DNA from: JBFHIZ01 sp963666475
Lineage (GTDB): Bacteria; Bacillota; Clostridia; Lachnospirales; Lachnospiraceae
NCBI GenBank assembly: GCA_963666475.2
Contig: CAXXJM010000001.1
Location: forward strand, 992,001 to 1,056,000
Reading direction: 5' to 3'
DNA: 64,000 nucleotides
The notes under the pieces are model-generated. The model searched no databases. It was not told the origin of the DNA and worked only from the letters and a program-made list of their open reading frames with translations. Shown one piece after another: positions 9,658 to 18,465 of the stretch. The number at the start of each line of letters is the position of its first letter. The stretch's first letter is position 1. Position numbers and translations under genes: made by a program.

Positions 9658-9703
9658 TAGTGTTTATATTTATTTTATACTTTTCATAAAAATTATAAGA
9701 ATG

Positions 9704-9734
9704 CAAAAAAGACGAATGTGCACATTCGTCTTTT
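9704..9734 (-). terminator. terminator after mscL
   Basis: AAAAGACGAATGTGCACATTCGTCTTTT (self-complementary, 9707-9734 on the plus strand in outline) is followed by a T run on the minus strand. It lies 29 bases past the mscL stop. Confidence 0.85.
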
Positions 9735-9762
9735 CCTTTCCTTCCAGTTCTATATATCATCG

Positions 9763-10206
9763 TTATCCTTGAACGGAAATTTCTGATGTACAATGAGGAC
9801 ATCTTGTGGCTTCTAACGGAATATCCATACAACAACTCGGACACTTTTTTGTCGTTATTACGGGCACCGCCTCTTCCTTCTTTTTCATCTTTTCTATGAA
9901 TCGAATAAATAAGAAAATAACAAATGCCATAATTAAAAAATTGATGACCGCCGTAATAAATGTCCCGTAATTCAATGTTGAAGCGCCTGCCTCTTGTGCT
10001 TCGGCTAAAGTGACATATGTTTCACCGTCCAGTGCTATAAATAGATTGGAAAAATCTATTTTCCCTGTAAAAATGCTAATAATTGGCATAATCATATCAT
10101 CTACAAAGGATTTTACAATGGCCCCAAACGCTGCACCGATAATCACACCTATCGCTAGATCGACTACATTTCCTCTTATTACAAATTTCTTAAATTCCTT
10201 AAACAT
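9763..10206 (-). CDS. mscL: large-conductance mechanosensitive channel MscL
   Basis: 147 residues. The N-terminus (FKEFKKFVIRGNVVDLAIGV) and first helix (16-40) with DDMIMPI are characteristic of MscL; a second helix spans about 80-105. The protein would form a pentameric membrane pore that opens under membrane tension after osmotic downshock. The C-terminus holds five cysteines (122, 125, 126, 136, 139) in a zinc-ribbon-like CPSC...CPHC arrangement, a tail seen in a number of Firmicute MscL proteins. It appears to be a single-gene transcript closed by the terminator at 9704-9734. Confidence 0.97.
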   Translation of the reverse strand: MFKEFKKFVIRGNVVDLAIGVIIGAAFGAIVKSFVDDMIMPIISIFTGKIDFSNLFIALDGETYVTLAEAQEAGASTLNYGTFITAVINFLIMAFVIFLFIRFIEKMKKKEEAVPVITTKKCPSCCMDIPLEATRCPHCTSEISVQG

Positions 10207-10230
10207 CCAATCACCCCTTCTTTCCTCATT

Positions 10231-12282
10231 TTAAAGAACAAGATCCACTCCACTGGTTCTTTGTTCCATCATTTTATTAAATAATTCTACTATATATTCG
10301 GCTGCTTTCATAGGGGGCAATCCATGATTATGAATATTTGATACGACCGTACGACTAGATTCCACATTTCCAATAACCGGTTTATACGTTATATAGGCAC
10401 TCATGCTTTCTGCAGTTGCCAAACCTGGCCTCTCCCCTAACAAAACACATACGATTTTTGCACCAGTTGCTATCCCAACATAATCCGAGGCAGATACCCT
10501 TCCATTTCTTAGAAAGAAACATTCTCCAATGCGATACGGCAGTCGTTCTTTTGCAATTTTACAAATTGCTTCATAGGTCAGAATGCCATTCGCTTCCACC
10601 GCACTTGCGCTTAAGCCATCCGAAATGTAGATTTGAATATCAACCCCATCATCCCCAAATTTTTTCAATGCCTCTATTTGATCTTTCGGTATCACTCTTC
10701 CCTGATCTGGCCGTAGCAAAAAAACCTCTCTCTCTTGACATGCTGTGGAAAATGTTTGTAATTGATGTTCTTCTATCCATTTCGGATCCACATCACGCAT
10801 TACGGAATCCACCGCAGCGGCATGTCCTTCCTGAAGAGATAAAATCGTATCCGTTTTATAACCCGTGCCTGCACGTCCCACTTGATTTCTGGCATTCGTC
10901 TTACTCTGTAAATGTTCGAATTCTTCCACATGTTCAAGGAAAATTGTTGGATTCCCCATGTTCAAGGACACATCTATTTTCCATTTTTCCATCCAAGCTG
11001 CAAATTCTTTTGTAGGGCGTTTTCCAGTTAATTGTCTTAGAGAAGCAATGTCGTGATATCCTAGACTTTGATAATACAGCATAATATCATCCGTTGCAGG
11101 CACACCAATCAAATAATTACAACCTGCATTCGTCAAAAGAATCGATAAATTATCCATGTCATTTTGATCTGCTTTCATATGATTGGTATAGCAGACATCC
11201 ACTCCCATGGGAATTCCACAAAGTTTTGCCATAAAATGATCCTCAAGCCCTGCTCGAATTACTTGTTTGCTATCATACAAATATTCTGGACCGATAAATC
11301 CAACAACCGAATTCACCAAAAATGGATCAAATGCTCTTGCAAGACAATAACACCGGGCTTCCATAGTTGTTTGATCTGCCTCAAAATGAGAACCAGATGA
11401 CAATTCCGAACCCTGCCCGGTTTCAAAATACATTAGTGCTTTCCCCTGATTTCGATTATGCTCTTGCATATATTGGTATCCTTCAAGAAGCACTCCAACA
11501 TCAATTCCAAACTCGCGATTTCCCTTTTCACTACCCGCAATGCTTTGGAATAGCAAATCAGCTTTTCCTCCTCTTTTCATTGCCTCTAACTGCGATTTAA
11601 TATGACCTAAAACACAAGTTTGTGTCGGAATTTCATATTTCGTTTTTGCTTCTTCTAACACCTCCATGATTTGCTTGAGATTATCTGGGGAATCATTTAC
11701 TGGATTAATTCCTATCACCGCATCACCAACACCATAGCTAAGACCTTCCAACAAAGACGCCATAATCCCTTCCGGATCATCGGTTTGATGATTTGGTTGT
11801 AAACGACTCGAGAGGCATCCTTTCTCTCCAACAGTTGTCACACAGGTCGCTTTCACTTCCATTTTTGAAGCCAGTAAAATCAAGTCCATATTGGTCATTA
11901 ATTTCGCAAGGGATGCAATGACTTCTCCCGTCATTGCTTTCCCAAGTTCTAGCATCAATTTTCCATCGGTCTTATGATCCAATAATAATTCCCTTAATTC
12001 TCCTATCTGCATATCTTTTATTCTTATGAAATTTGTTGGGTCCAAACGATCTATTATTAATCTTGTGACCTCATCCTCATCATATGGCACAACTGGTTCC
12101 TTAGTGATTTCTTCAACCGTTCGTGTTGCCAAAATTTTTCTAGCGCAGATTCTTTCTTCCATGGATTTGGCATGGATGCCAGCCAATTGATCTCCTGTTT
12201 TTTCTTCACTAGCTTTTGCCATCACTTCTTTTAAAGAAGAAAACGCATATTCCTTTCCAAACAGCTCTGTTTTAAACATCAT
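10231..12282 (-). CDS. fused ethanolamine ammonia-lyase, EutB-EutC in one chain
   Basis: 683 residues. Residues 1 to about 455 match the large subunit EutB (start KTELFGKEYAF, GDQLAGIHA, VVPYDEDEVTR, GVLLEGYQY, ETGQGSELSSGSH). Residues about 467-683 match the small subunit EutC (GRAGTGYKT, EGHAAAVDSV, ISDGLSASAV, GERPGLATAESMSAY, VVSNIHNHG, ending EQRTSGVDL). EutC normally has about 80 more N-terminal residues, which are absent. The enzyme is adenosylcobalamin-dependent and turns ethanolamine into acetaldehyde and ammonia. No microcompartment, EutA or aldehyde dehydrogenase genes are in the window. Its ATG overlaps the stop of the amidohydrolase gene by four bases, so both are translated from one mRNA. 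The fusion is seen directly in an uninterrupted frame. Confidence 0.93.
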   Translation of the reverse strand: MMFKTELFGKEYAFSSLKEVMAKASEEKTGDQLAGIHAKSMEERICARKILATRTVEEITKEPVVPYDEDEVTRLIIDRLDPTNFIRIKDMQIGELRELLLDHKTDGKLMLELGKAMTGEVIASLAKLMTNMDLILLASKMEVKATCVTTVGEKGCLSSRLQPNHQTDDPEGIMASLLEGLSYGVGDAVIGINPVNDSPDNLKQIMEVLEEAKTKYEIPTQTCVLGHIKSQLEAMKRGGKADLLFQSIAGSEKGNREFGIDVGVLLEGYQYMQEHNRNQGKALMYFETGQGSELSSGSHFEADQTTMEARCYCLARAFDPFLVNSVVGFIGPEYLYDSKQVIRAGLEDHFMAKLCGIPMGVDVCYTNHMKADQNDMDNLSILLTNAGCNYLIGVPATDDIMLYYQSLGYHDIASLRQLTGKRPTKEFAAWMEKWKIDVSLNMGNPTIFLEHVEEFEHLQSKTNARNQVGRAGTGYKTDTILSLQEGHAAAVDSVMRDVDPKWIEEHQLQTFSTACQEREVFLLRPDQGRVIPKDQIEALKKFGDDGVDIQIYISDGLSASAVEANGILTYEAICKIAKERLPYRIGECFFLRNGRVSASDYVGIATGAKIVCVLLGERPGLATAESMSAYITYKPVIGNVESSRTVVSNIHNHGLPPMKAAEYIVELFNKMMEQRTSGVDLVL

Positions 12283-13850
12283 ATTATTTTCCTTCCCTTC
12301 TGCATCAAACCACGTAGCAATAGTAAAAGAGGACTGCCTTTTTGATTTTGATACTTATTACCATTCAAATACAATTCTAAAACCTGAATGGATTTTAAAT
12401 TCTCTTTTTGCACCTCTAGTGGATTTTTCTCAAGAACAACCATATCAGCAATTTTTCCAACTTCTAACGAACCTCTTTCTCGTTCATCAAAACTTGTATA
12501 ATATCCATTCCAAGTACACATGCGTATTGCTTCCGATACAGTTAATGCCTGATTTTGGATTGGATGATTCACTGCATTATGTATCCATAACATAGGATCT
12601 GGATCAGTACAAGGAGAATCAGATCCTGCTGAAATCAGTATTTTATAGTCTAAAAATGAACGAAGTGGGTTCAATTTAGACTCTCGCTCTCCCATAATTT
12701 CTCTTAAATACCAATCCGGCTCCTGAGGCCAATCAATAAAAGAGGTCTGCAATGGAATCTGTATCTGATAATCTCCGCAAACCTTTAATCCTTCTTTCGT
12801 CGGCAAGCAGGCATGAATAATGCCATGTCTGTGGTTCGCCCTCGGAAAATCATCCAAAGCTGCTTTTATTGCACGAACCGCTTGATCAAATGCACGATCG
12901 CCAATCGCATGCAACTCAATCTGGAGACCTTCTCTATTTGCCTTCTTACAAAACTCTATAACTGTTTCATCTGAATAATATAGAACACCATTTTGGTCGG
13001 TTCCAACATATGGTTCGTATAGTGCAGCATCCATTGATCCATAACAACCATCCAATGCAGTAATAAAGCATCCGCCGATTCTTGGCAATTTTCTTTTCTT
13101 AACCTTATTTACTTCCATCGTTTGAAAAAATATTCTTGTCTGAAATCCTCCTTTTATACCCAGTCCAACCAGTTGTTCCATATCCACATCCAAATCGTTC
13201 GGAAATCCCACCCCACTTACAGAGTGCATCATTCCAATTCCTTTAGATGCCATATAGTCGACCGTCCTCTGCATACTTTTCACAAGTGAAAAAATGGATA
13301 TTTTAGAGGAAACATAATCTGTTGTTCGAAAAAAAGCTTCTTGGTTCATTTCTCCTGAAATTGGATCATAACCTCTTGTTTGTTTTATTTCCTCGGGCAA
13401 GCGTCTTAATAATTCACTATTTACAATGGCTGCATGTCCATCATATTTTACAATCATGATTGGACGTTTTAGAGAAACCTGATCCAATTCTTCTCTTGTC
13501 ACTAATTTTCTTTCTTCCACAGAATGCGGTGAAGCCCCAAATCCTATAATCGTTTCTTGCTTCGTTTGCTTTTCAAATTTTTTCAATCGCTCTAGCATTT
13601 CCGCATTATTTTTGACATCCATAACTTGTATCCCTGTATGAAACATTGCAAGAGAAGCAAAATGCAAATGCGTATCTGCAAAAGATGGCAATAGGCATCG
13701 TTTTCCAAGCTGAACCCTCTCTTCCTTTCGAAATTCCAATGGTAGCGTATTTCCAACATAAACGATTCTCCCTTGGTCCTCCACTAAAAATTTACAGACT
13801 CTGTCTTCCTGATCCACCGTAATAATTGTACCTTCATAAACTTTTGCCAT
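12279..13850 (-). CDS. amidohydrolase family 3 protein (YtcJ-like)
   Basis: 523 residues from the ATG at 13850. It has the metal-dependent hydrolase barrel with THLH (His61 and His63), a KYDGHAA segment, LHAIGDRA, and AGSDSPC with the catalytic Asp, plus a C-terminal IADMVVLEKNP strand typical of the family. Family members hydrolyse varied amide or ester bonds; the substrate is not known. Because it overlaps the EutBC gene, it may release ethanolamine from an N-acylated or formylated precursor, which is inference only. The frame is open 60 bases upstream, but that region overlaps the terminator at 13899-13922. The start is not firmly decided; AAAGG is 13 bases before the chosen ATG, and an ATG 12 bases earlier is possible. 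Confidence 0.85.
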   Translation of the reverse strand: MAKVYEGTIITVDQEDRVCKFLVEDQGRIVYVGNTLPLEFRKEERVQLGKRCLLPSFADTHLHFASLAMFHTGIQVMDVKNNAEMLERLKKFEKQTKQETIIGFGASPHSVEERKLVTREELDQVSLKRPIMIVKYDGHAAIVNSELLRRLPEEIKQTRGYDPISGEMNQEAFFRTTDYVSSKISIFSLVKSMQRTVDYMASKGIGMMHSVSGVGFPNDLDVDMEQLVGLGIKGGFQTRIFFQTMEVNKVKKRKLPRIGGCFITALDGCYGSMDAALYEPYVGTDQNGVLYYSDETVIEFCKKANREGLQIELHAIGDRAFDQAVRAIKAALDDFPRANHRHGIIHACLPTKEGLKVCGDYQIQIPLQTSFIDWPQEPDWYLREIMGERESKLNPLRSFLDYKILISAGSDSPCTDPDPMLWIHNAVNHPIQNQALTVSEAIRMCTWNGYYTSFDERERGSLEVGKIADMVVLEKNPLEVQKENLKSIQVLELYLNGNKYQNQKGSPLLLLLRGLMQKGRKII

Positions 13851-13898
13851 ATTAAAAACCATGCCTTTCAAAATTCTTTCACCTTTGAAACTATAACA

Positions 13899-13922
13899 AA
13901 AAAGGACCATAGAATGGTCCCT
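13899..13922 (-). terminator. terminator after the OhrR-like gene
   Basis: On the minus strand GGACCAT, TCT loop, ATGGTCC and then six T. Its flanks (TTGGAAGGGAC before, GTCCTTTTT then GTTATAG after) recur at the terminator 38053-38077. Confidence 0.8.
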
Positions 13923-13955
13923 TCCAATTCATATAAACATAAATGATTATTTTCA

Positions 13956-14384
13956 TCACTCATTATTTAATAACAATTTATAGAGCAACATGTACAATGT
14001 CTGCGCTTCACTTTTTGTAAGCTTCATACTTTCCATCATCTTTGATGGTATACTTGCCGCTTTTTCTTTTAATGCTTCGCCCTTTTCTGTAATGGTAACA
14101 ATAAGATTTCTCTCATCCTCTTCTGATCTTTTTCTCATGACCAGTCCATCTTTCTCCATTTTTTTTAAAAGTGGCGTCAGAGTTCCAGAATCCAAAAATA
14201 ACCGTTGGCCCAACTCCTTTACAGTAGTATCATGGTCTTCCCACAAAACCATCATGACAATATATTTGGTATAAGTAAGATCAATTTCATCCAAATAAGG
14301 TTTGTAAGATTTTACCACTTCTCTGGAACAGGCATATAATGGAAAGCATATTTGATTTTTCAATTTTAAATTGTCATAATCCAT
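13956..14384 (-). CDS. OhrR-like MarR-family peroxide regulator
   Basis: 142 residues. The N-terminus NQICFPLYACSREV places a Cys at position 13, as in OhrR proteins, where this residue is oxidised by organic hydroperoxides. LDEIDLTYTKYIVMMVLWE, LDSGTLTPLLKKME and the DERN wing also match the OhrR branch of MarR. A second Cys at 19 could matter for oxidation. The start at 14384 is chosen because GGAG lies nine bases before it; the ATG at 14399 contains that GGAG in its own second codon and sits beside a TATAAT (14406-14411), so it would be nearly leaderless. It follows the peroxidase gene by 44 bases and probably controls it. Confidence 0.85.
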   Translation of the reverse strand: MDYDNLKLKNQICFPLYACSREVVKSYKPYLDEIDLTYTKYIVMMVLWEDHDTTVKELGQRLFLDSGTLTPLLKKMEKDGLVMRKRSEEDERNLIVTITEKGEALKEKAASIPSKMMESMKLTKSEAQTLYMLLYKLLLNNE

Positions 14385-14428
14385 CGTTTTTTTCTCCATT
14401 CATGTATTATAACACAACACCTAAAAAA

Positions 14429-14902
14429 TTATAACAGGTTTTTAATGTCTTTTTCAAGTTTTGAAGGCACTACATTCGGAGATACTCTTTTTACAACATT
14501 TCCATCACGATCCACTAGAAACTTTGTAAAATTCCATTTGATCTGACTTCCTAAAATCCCTTTTTTCTGTGCTTTCAAGTAAGTATAAAGTGGTTCTTCA
14601 TTTGCTCCATTTACATCAATCTTGGAGAAATGTTCGAATGTTGTGCCAAATCTCCCCGTACAAAATGTTGCAATTTCATCATCACTACCAGTTGCCTGAT
14701 TTGCAAATTGATTACAAGGAAAATCTAAAACTTCAAATCCTTGATCTTGATAAGTTTCATATAATGACTGCAGATCTTTATATTGTGGTGTAAACCCGCA
14801 TGCTGTTGCAGTATTAACAATCAACAATACCTTTCCTTTCATTTCTTCCATGGATCGATAACTTCCATCCGCTCTTTTCACTTTAAAATCATAGATATTC
14901 AT
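14429..14902 (-). CDS. glutathione peroxidase family thiol peroxidase (Cys form)
   Basis: 157 residues with the thioredoxin-like GPx fold. The peroxidatic residue is Cys35 (NTATACGFTPQY) in place of selenocysteine. A second Cys63 in FPCNQF is in the usual second conserved site, and the catalytic Gln69, WNF and the N-terminal segment are present. AAAGGAG lies six bases before the ATG at 14902. Bacterial Cys-type members usually take electrons from thioredoxin, so glutathione dependence is not assured; but a glutamate-cysteine-ligase-like gene lies 4 kb upstream. The promoter is at 14960-14988 and an OhrR-box-like sequence lies beside it. Confidence 0.93.
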   Translation of the reverse strand: MNIYDFKVKRADGSYRSMEEMKGKVLLIVNTATACGFTPQYKDLQSLYETYQDQGFEVLDFPCNQFANQATGSDDEIATFCTGRFGTTFEHFSKIDVNGANEEPLYTYLKAQKKGILGSQIKWNFTKFLVDRDGNVVKRVSPNVVPSKLEKDIKNLL

Positions 14903-14959
14903 TTTATTCTCCTTTGCCTTGCATTTTATATTTTTTGCCATTAAATTGCTTACAACCAA

Positions 14960-15012
14960 ATAATAACACGAGTCTTTTTTCGTGTCAACAGTTTTTTAAA
15001 ATTAAATTGTGT
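14960..15012 (-). promoter_or_regulatory. peroxidase promoter with OhrR-box-like site
   Basis: On the minus strand TTGACA (14983-14988), a 17-base spacer and TATTAT (14960-14965). ACACGA and TCGTGT form an inverted repeat inside the spacer and around it. At 14998-15012, AAAATTAAATTGTGT agrees with the Bacillus OhrR site TACAATTAAATTGTA at 12 of 15 positions. Control by the OhrR-like protein encoded downstream is a reasonable inference. Confidence 0.65.
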
Positions 15013-15030
15013 AAAATCTATTTTATTTAA

Positions 15031-15064
15031 AAAGAGACTGTATGGATTTTTATACAGTCTCTTT
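15031..15064 (-). terminator. terminator after the CotH-like gene
   Basis: AAAGAGACTGTAT and ATACAGTCTCTTT pair perfectly around an eight-base loop, starting five bases past the stop codon, with a T run on both strands. Confidence 0.88.
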
Positions 15065-15068
15065 TTTT

Positions 15069-16991
15069 CTATTTTAATTTTACTTTTGCCCACCCCGTCA
15101 TATTCATGATGTGGTCCTCTCGTGATTCTAGAAAATCTTCAATACAGGAAATACTTGCATACCCTCCATTCATCGCTTCTTCTGCACTCCCCGTTCCCGG
15201 ATATCTAGCAAAGAATTGAGGATATAGCGGGGCATAAATCTTTTCGAACTGTTCGAGTTGTTCGAGTGCCACTTCTTTCAAAAATATATTTTCATGATAT
15301 GACTCAATCGTATCAAAAAAAGATTCTTGAAAAGTTTTATTTGTCATCAAATATGCGAAGGTCAAGACTGCAGGATTGGTTGTATCAGTATCCAGCATTC
15401 CGTTCGGCATATAATTATCCTCTTTCATTGTATTCGCCAATGCATCAGAACTGCCACTGACTCCTCCGAATTCCATGTCATAAAACGAAAATCGCCATCT
15501 GCCATCCGCATAAGGATTCTCTGGGTCGATTTCTGCCGTCTTCCACATGGACCAGTTTTTTCCTGGCCAATCCCATTTATTATTGATCCATAGTTCGACT
15601 GCAAAATAATCAAGAACACTATCTACATCAACTAGTGAGGCCAATTTCTGATAGGCTTCATCTGATGCAAAAGAGTCATACTGATCAAACAACGTCAATA
15701 ATTCTTCAAAATAATAGCTTTCGTCCGAAATACCATCCGGTAAATCGCCTTCGTCTAACTTATAGCCCAACTCATAAGTTTCTGCATCACCTTTATATAC
15801 AATGACCTGATCCTTTTCTACACCATAGTGATCTGCATAATAGTCATTATCATAATCTTCTTCTAAAACATACAGTCCAAAATACTCACCATTCACGTAA
15901 ACAACACATGGTCTGGATGCTTTTGTAGAGCACTTCAACTGTGTAACCAGACTTTGCCAATATGTATCATTAAATTTCGCGGTAAAGGCACAGTTTCCTC
16001 CAGCCCTTAGGACTAATTTTTGAAACTGGTCAATAACTTCACCTTCCGAGTTCAGCAACTGATTTCCAAACACGGCATATTCAAAGTTATTGTTTCCGTA
16101 ATCTTTGTCTGCTTTTAAACGTAATCCCTTTTGTAAGTCAGATCTTGAATAATTTCCCTGTATACGAATGCCACAATCCTGTGACAATACACATTCAATC
16201 TCATCTGTATCAAACTCAAAGAAATCAATATGTGCCGGTCGTTCCCAGTCACTTCCTCGCTGTTTGTAGTTTGCATCAAGCGATCTAGCGGTTTCTCCTC
16301 TTGAAACTTTATGTTCTTCCAAGTAGGAAGTCAAATCTTCCTCGAAAATTGTACCTTTCACATAAATTCCCGTATCTTTATCAAATAACGAATCGAAATC
16401 TAACGTTATACTGATGACTGCTAGAGATTTTCCAGCCGCCTGAACGCTTTCTTTTAGTCCCTCAATATGTTCTTCCGGTAATCCAACAAAATAAGTTTGT
16501 GTTTCCGCCTTATCGAACTTCCCATCGTCACCTTCTAAAGCTGCACGAATGACAGTACATTTATCCACTGCATCATTTGCTGGTGCCGATACCGTACTTT
16601 CAAACCCATCCTTTTCTTCATTTGCCTGATTATAATTCCCACTTATCAACACAGGATCCAGAGCAGATATGACATTTTGCTCTTCACTTCTATCTGTAAT
16701 CAATATAGGTTCATCATATTTTATTCTTGTGTCACTAGTCTCGGGGTTGCTACCATCTAATGTATAATAAATGGTGCCTTCCTCCGTAAAAAGTTCTAAA
16801 TAGAAGTTCCCCTCATAAATATTGCCTTCCTTACTCCAAGTAATATCCCCCGTCGTAATCGGACGATCGGCAATGGAAACGGTTTCCACCGTAGGAACAT
16901 CTTCCTGCGCCGAGTAATCCTCTTTTGCACATGCAAACAAAGAGCAAAGCATTGTGCCCATTAATACACAAATTAAACTGTTTTTTTTCAT
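15069..16991 (-). CDS. CotH-kinase-family lipoprotein with chitobiase C-terminal-like domain
   Basis: 640 residues. A signal peptide ends in LFAC at about Cys21, suggesting a lipid anchor. Residues about 45-110 resemble the CHB_HEX C-terminal domain (GTIYYTLDGSNPETSD). The central region carries the CotH signatures: RPCVVYVNGEYFGLYVLEE, NNKWDWPGKN and YDMEFGG with the probable metal-binding Asp. CotH of Bacillus is an atypical protein kinase of the spore coat; this secreted lipoprotein form is common outside spore genes, and its substrate is unknown. The start is the ATG at 16991 with GGGGT before it, and the 22-codon upstream extension would destroy the signal peptide. It lies 109 bases downstream of the ATP-grasp gene. 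Confidence 0.88.
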   Translation of the reverse strand: MKKNSLICVLMGTMLCSLFACAKEDYSAQEDVPTVETVSIADRPITTGDITWSKEGNIYEGNFYLELFTEEGTIYYTLDGSNPETSDTRIKYDEPILITDRSEEQNVISALDPVLISGNYNQANEEKDGFESTVSAPANDAVDKCTVIRAALEGDDGKFDKAETQTYFVGLPEEHIEGLKESVQAAGKSLAVISITLDFDSLFDKDTGIYVKGTIFEEDLTSYLEEHKVSRGETARSLDANYKQRGSDWERPAHIDFFEFDTDEIECVLSQDCGIRIQGNYSRSDLQKGLRLKADKDYGNNNFEYAVFGNQLLNSEGEVIDQFQKLVLRAGGNCAFTAKFNDTYWQSLVTQLKCSTKASRPCVVYVNGEYFGLYVLEEDYDNDYYADHYGVEKDQVIVYKGDAETYELGYKLDEGDLPDGISDESYYFEELLTLFDQYDSFASDEAYQKLASLVDVDSVLDYFAVELWINNKWDWPGKNWSMWKTAEIDPENPYADGRWRFSFYDMEFGGVSGSSDALANTMKEDNYMPNGMLDTDTTNPAVLTFAYLMTNKTFQESFFDTIESYHENIFLKEVALEQLEQFEKIYAPLYPQFFARYPGTGSAEEAMNGGYASISCIEDFLESREDHIMNMTGWAKVKLK

Positions 16992-17100
16992 ATTTGACCC
17001 CATTTTCAAAATTCTCTCGTATTTATAACTACCTGAATCTATCGTATATGAAATCAAACAAAAAAGTTACCCTGCATATTATAGAAAGTTCCTACATTAT

Positions 17101-18465
17101 TTAAAGATTTGACGTACACCAAATTGCAGGTACCACTGCTTCGTCGTATTTTTTATTGTCTGAAATAATATTCATTTTCGAAGCGCGAGCATAGATGCCT
17201 GTAAACTCACCATTGTAAACATACATTCCTGTAAGGTTGTAAAACTCTCTGATCTTTAGTTCTTGATCCTCTGCATGAAAATTTGGAGTTCGAAAAGGTT
17301 CACTGAATTCCTGAATCAAAAAATTTTCTTTATGATATTTTTTCAGCAACTCCTCCCACTCTTCTTTTGTATGATTATTTCCTGCAAAAGCATCTCTTGC
17401 CCCATAAGAATTCTGAGGCTTTAAAAACCACTTGTCTTTCTCTTCAATAAATGGTGTTAAATCATCAATCTCTGATAAATCCGCAGAATATGGTACATGT
17501 TCCTTTATGTATGCAATCTCTTGCTCTGTAAAATATTTCTTCATATCCTTTCGATGAAGTACTTCAAATAAAATTTTATGATGACTGATCTGCGTAGACA
17601 TTTCTCCAATCACACACACTGCATCCTCTTTGAGCCCCTTCATGAAACCAGAGATTTCCTCTTGCTTTTCCAAAATATCACTCGTAACAGCCCTTCGATA
17701 AATCGCATCCACTCGATATCCTTGATCAGAAACAAGAACCCCATCCTGATATTGCAAATTACGAATATCAACGATCTCACATGCACATCCTGCACGTAAG
17801 AATGACTGTCTAAAAAACTCAAACTCTTGCATAGATGAAGCAAACTCAAAAAAATCAACAATCGCAACATTAGGAACATTCACTTTTTTTGGATAGGTCT
17901 GATAAATCTCCAAAAAAGCTTTTGCCCAGGAATCAAACAATTCAAAATCCTTAACGATGTGATTTGAAGCGAATTTTTTATATTCTGGCATATATTTAAT
18001 CGCGTTTCCTACTTCACGCATTTCATTCATGGCGCTTGTTCCATCTGTATTAATTTCACAAAATTTGAAATCTAGTGTTAGTTCATTAAGAAATATATCA
18101 AACCTTGCAATTGGAAGAAAACAATCATATTTTGCTTCCAACATAACTAATTCATTCATTTCTTTTGAAAATTTAAAAAAATCACGAAATTCCTTTGAGG
18201 TACGATAATAATGGTGTGTTTTTCTGAGTATCTCATAAAATTCTTGTACCATTTGAGAAAGATATGAAACCGCATCCTTGGTGTAAATCTTAGGAGCCAG
18301 CAAAGAGTCGATCGCTCTACCATGATATTTTGCACTTGAATTCTTCAAATACTGGTGAAAATTCTCCACACTTTTTTCAAGGTCTTTATTGGAACGCAAA
18401 TATTCTAGATATTCCTCATTTACAAGTTTCATTTCTTTTGCAATAATTTCCCGATTAAAACTCAT
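17101..18465 (-). CDS. ATP-grasp-like ligase paired with glutamate-cysteine-ligase-like protein
   Basis: 454 residues, not recognised as a named enzyme. FCEINTDGTSAMNE (about 138-150) resembles the substrate/metal loop of glutathionylspermidine-synthase-type, circularly permuted ATP-grasp enzymes. WFLKPQNSYGARDA (about 345-358) looks like the ATP-binding lysine and glycine loop, FLIQEF follows as a hinge strand, and a conserved GMYVYNGEFTGIYARAS ends the fold. No signal peptide or membrane segment. Its ATG overlaps the stop of the glutamate-cysteine-ligase-like gene by four bases, so the two probably act in sequence. I infer a second step adding an amino group or residue to a gamma-glutamyl compound. 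The product is unknown. Confidence 0.75.
   Translation of the reverse strand: MSFNREIIAKEMKLVNEEYLEYLRSNKDLEKSVENFHQYLKNSSAKYHGRAIDSLLAPKIYTKDAVSYLSQMVQEFYEILRKTHHYYRTSKEFRDFFKFSKEMNELVMLEAKYDCFLPIARFDIFLNELTLDFKFCEINTDGTSAMNEMREVGNAIKYMPEYKKFASNHIVKDFELFDSWAKAFLEIYQTYPKKVNVPNVAIVDFFEFASSMQEFEFFRQSFLRAGCACEIVDIRNLQYQDGVLVSDQGYRVDAIYRRAVTSDILEKQEEISGFMKGLKEDAVCVIGEMSTQISHHKILFEVLHRKDMKKYFTEQEIAYIKEHVPYSADLSEIDDLTPFIEEKDKWFLKPQNSYGARDAFAGNNHTKEEWEELLKKYHKENFLIQEFSEPFRTPNFHAEDQELKIREFYNLTGMYVYNGEFTGIYARASKMNIISDNKKYDEAVVPAIWCTSNL

Noticed and set aside
10416..11015. 199-codon plus-strand frame inside the EutBC gene
   Set aside because: Shadow of a certain coding region on the other strand; no ribosome site and no family resemblance.
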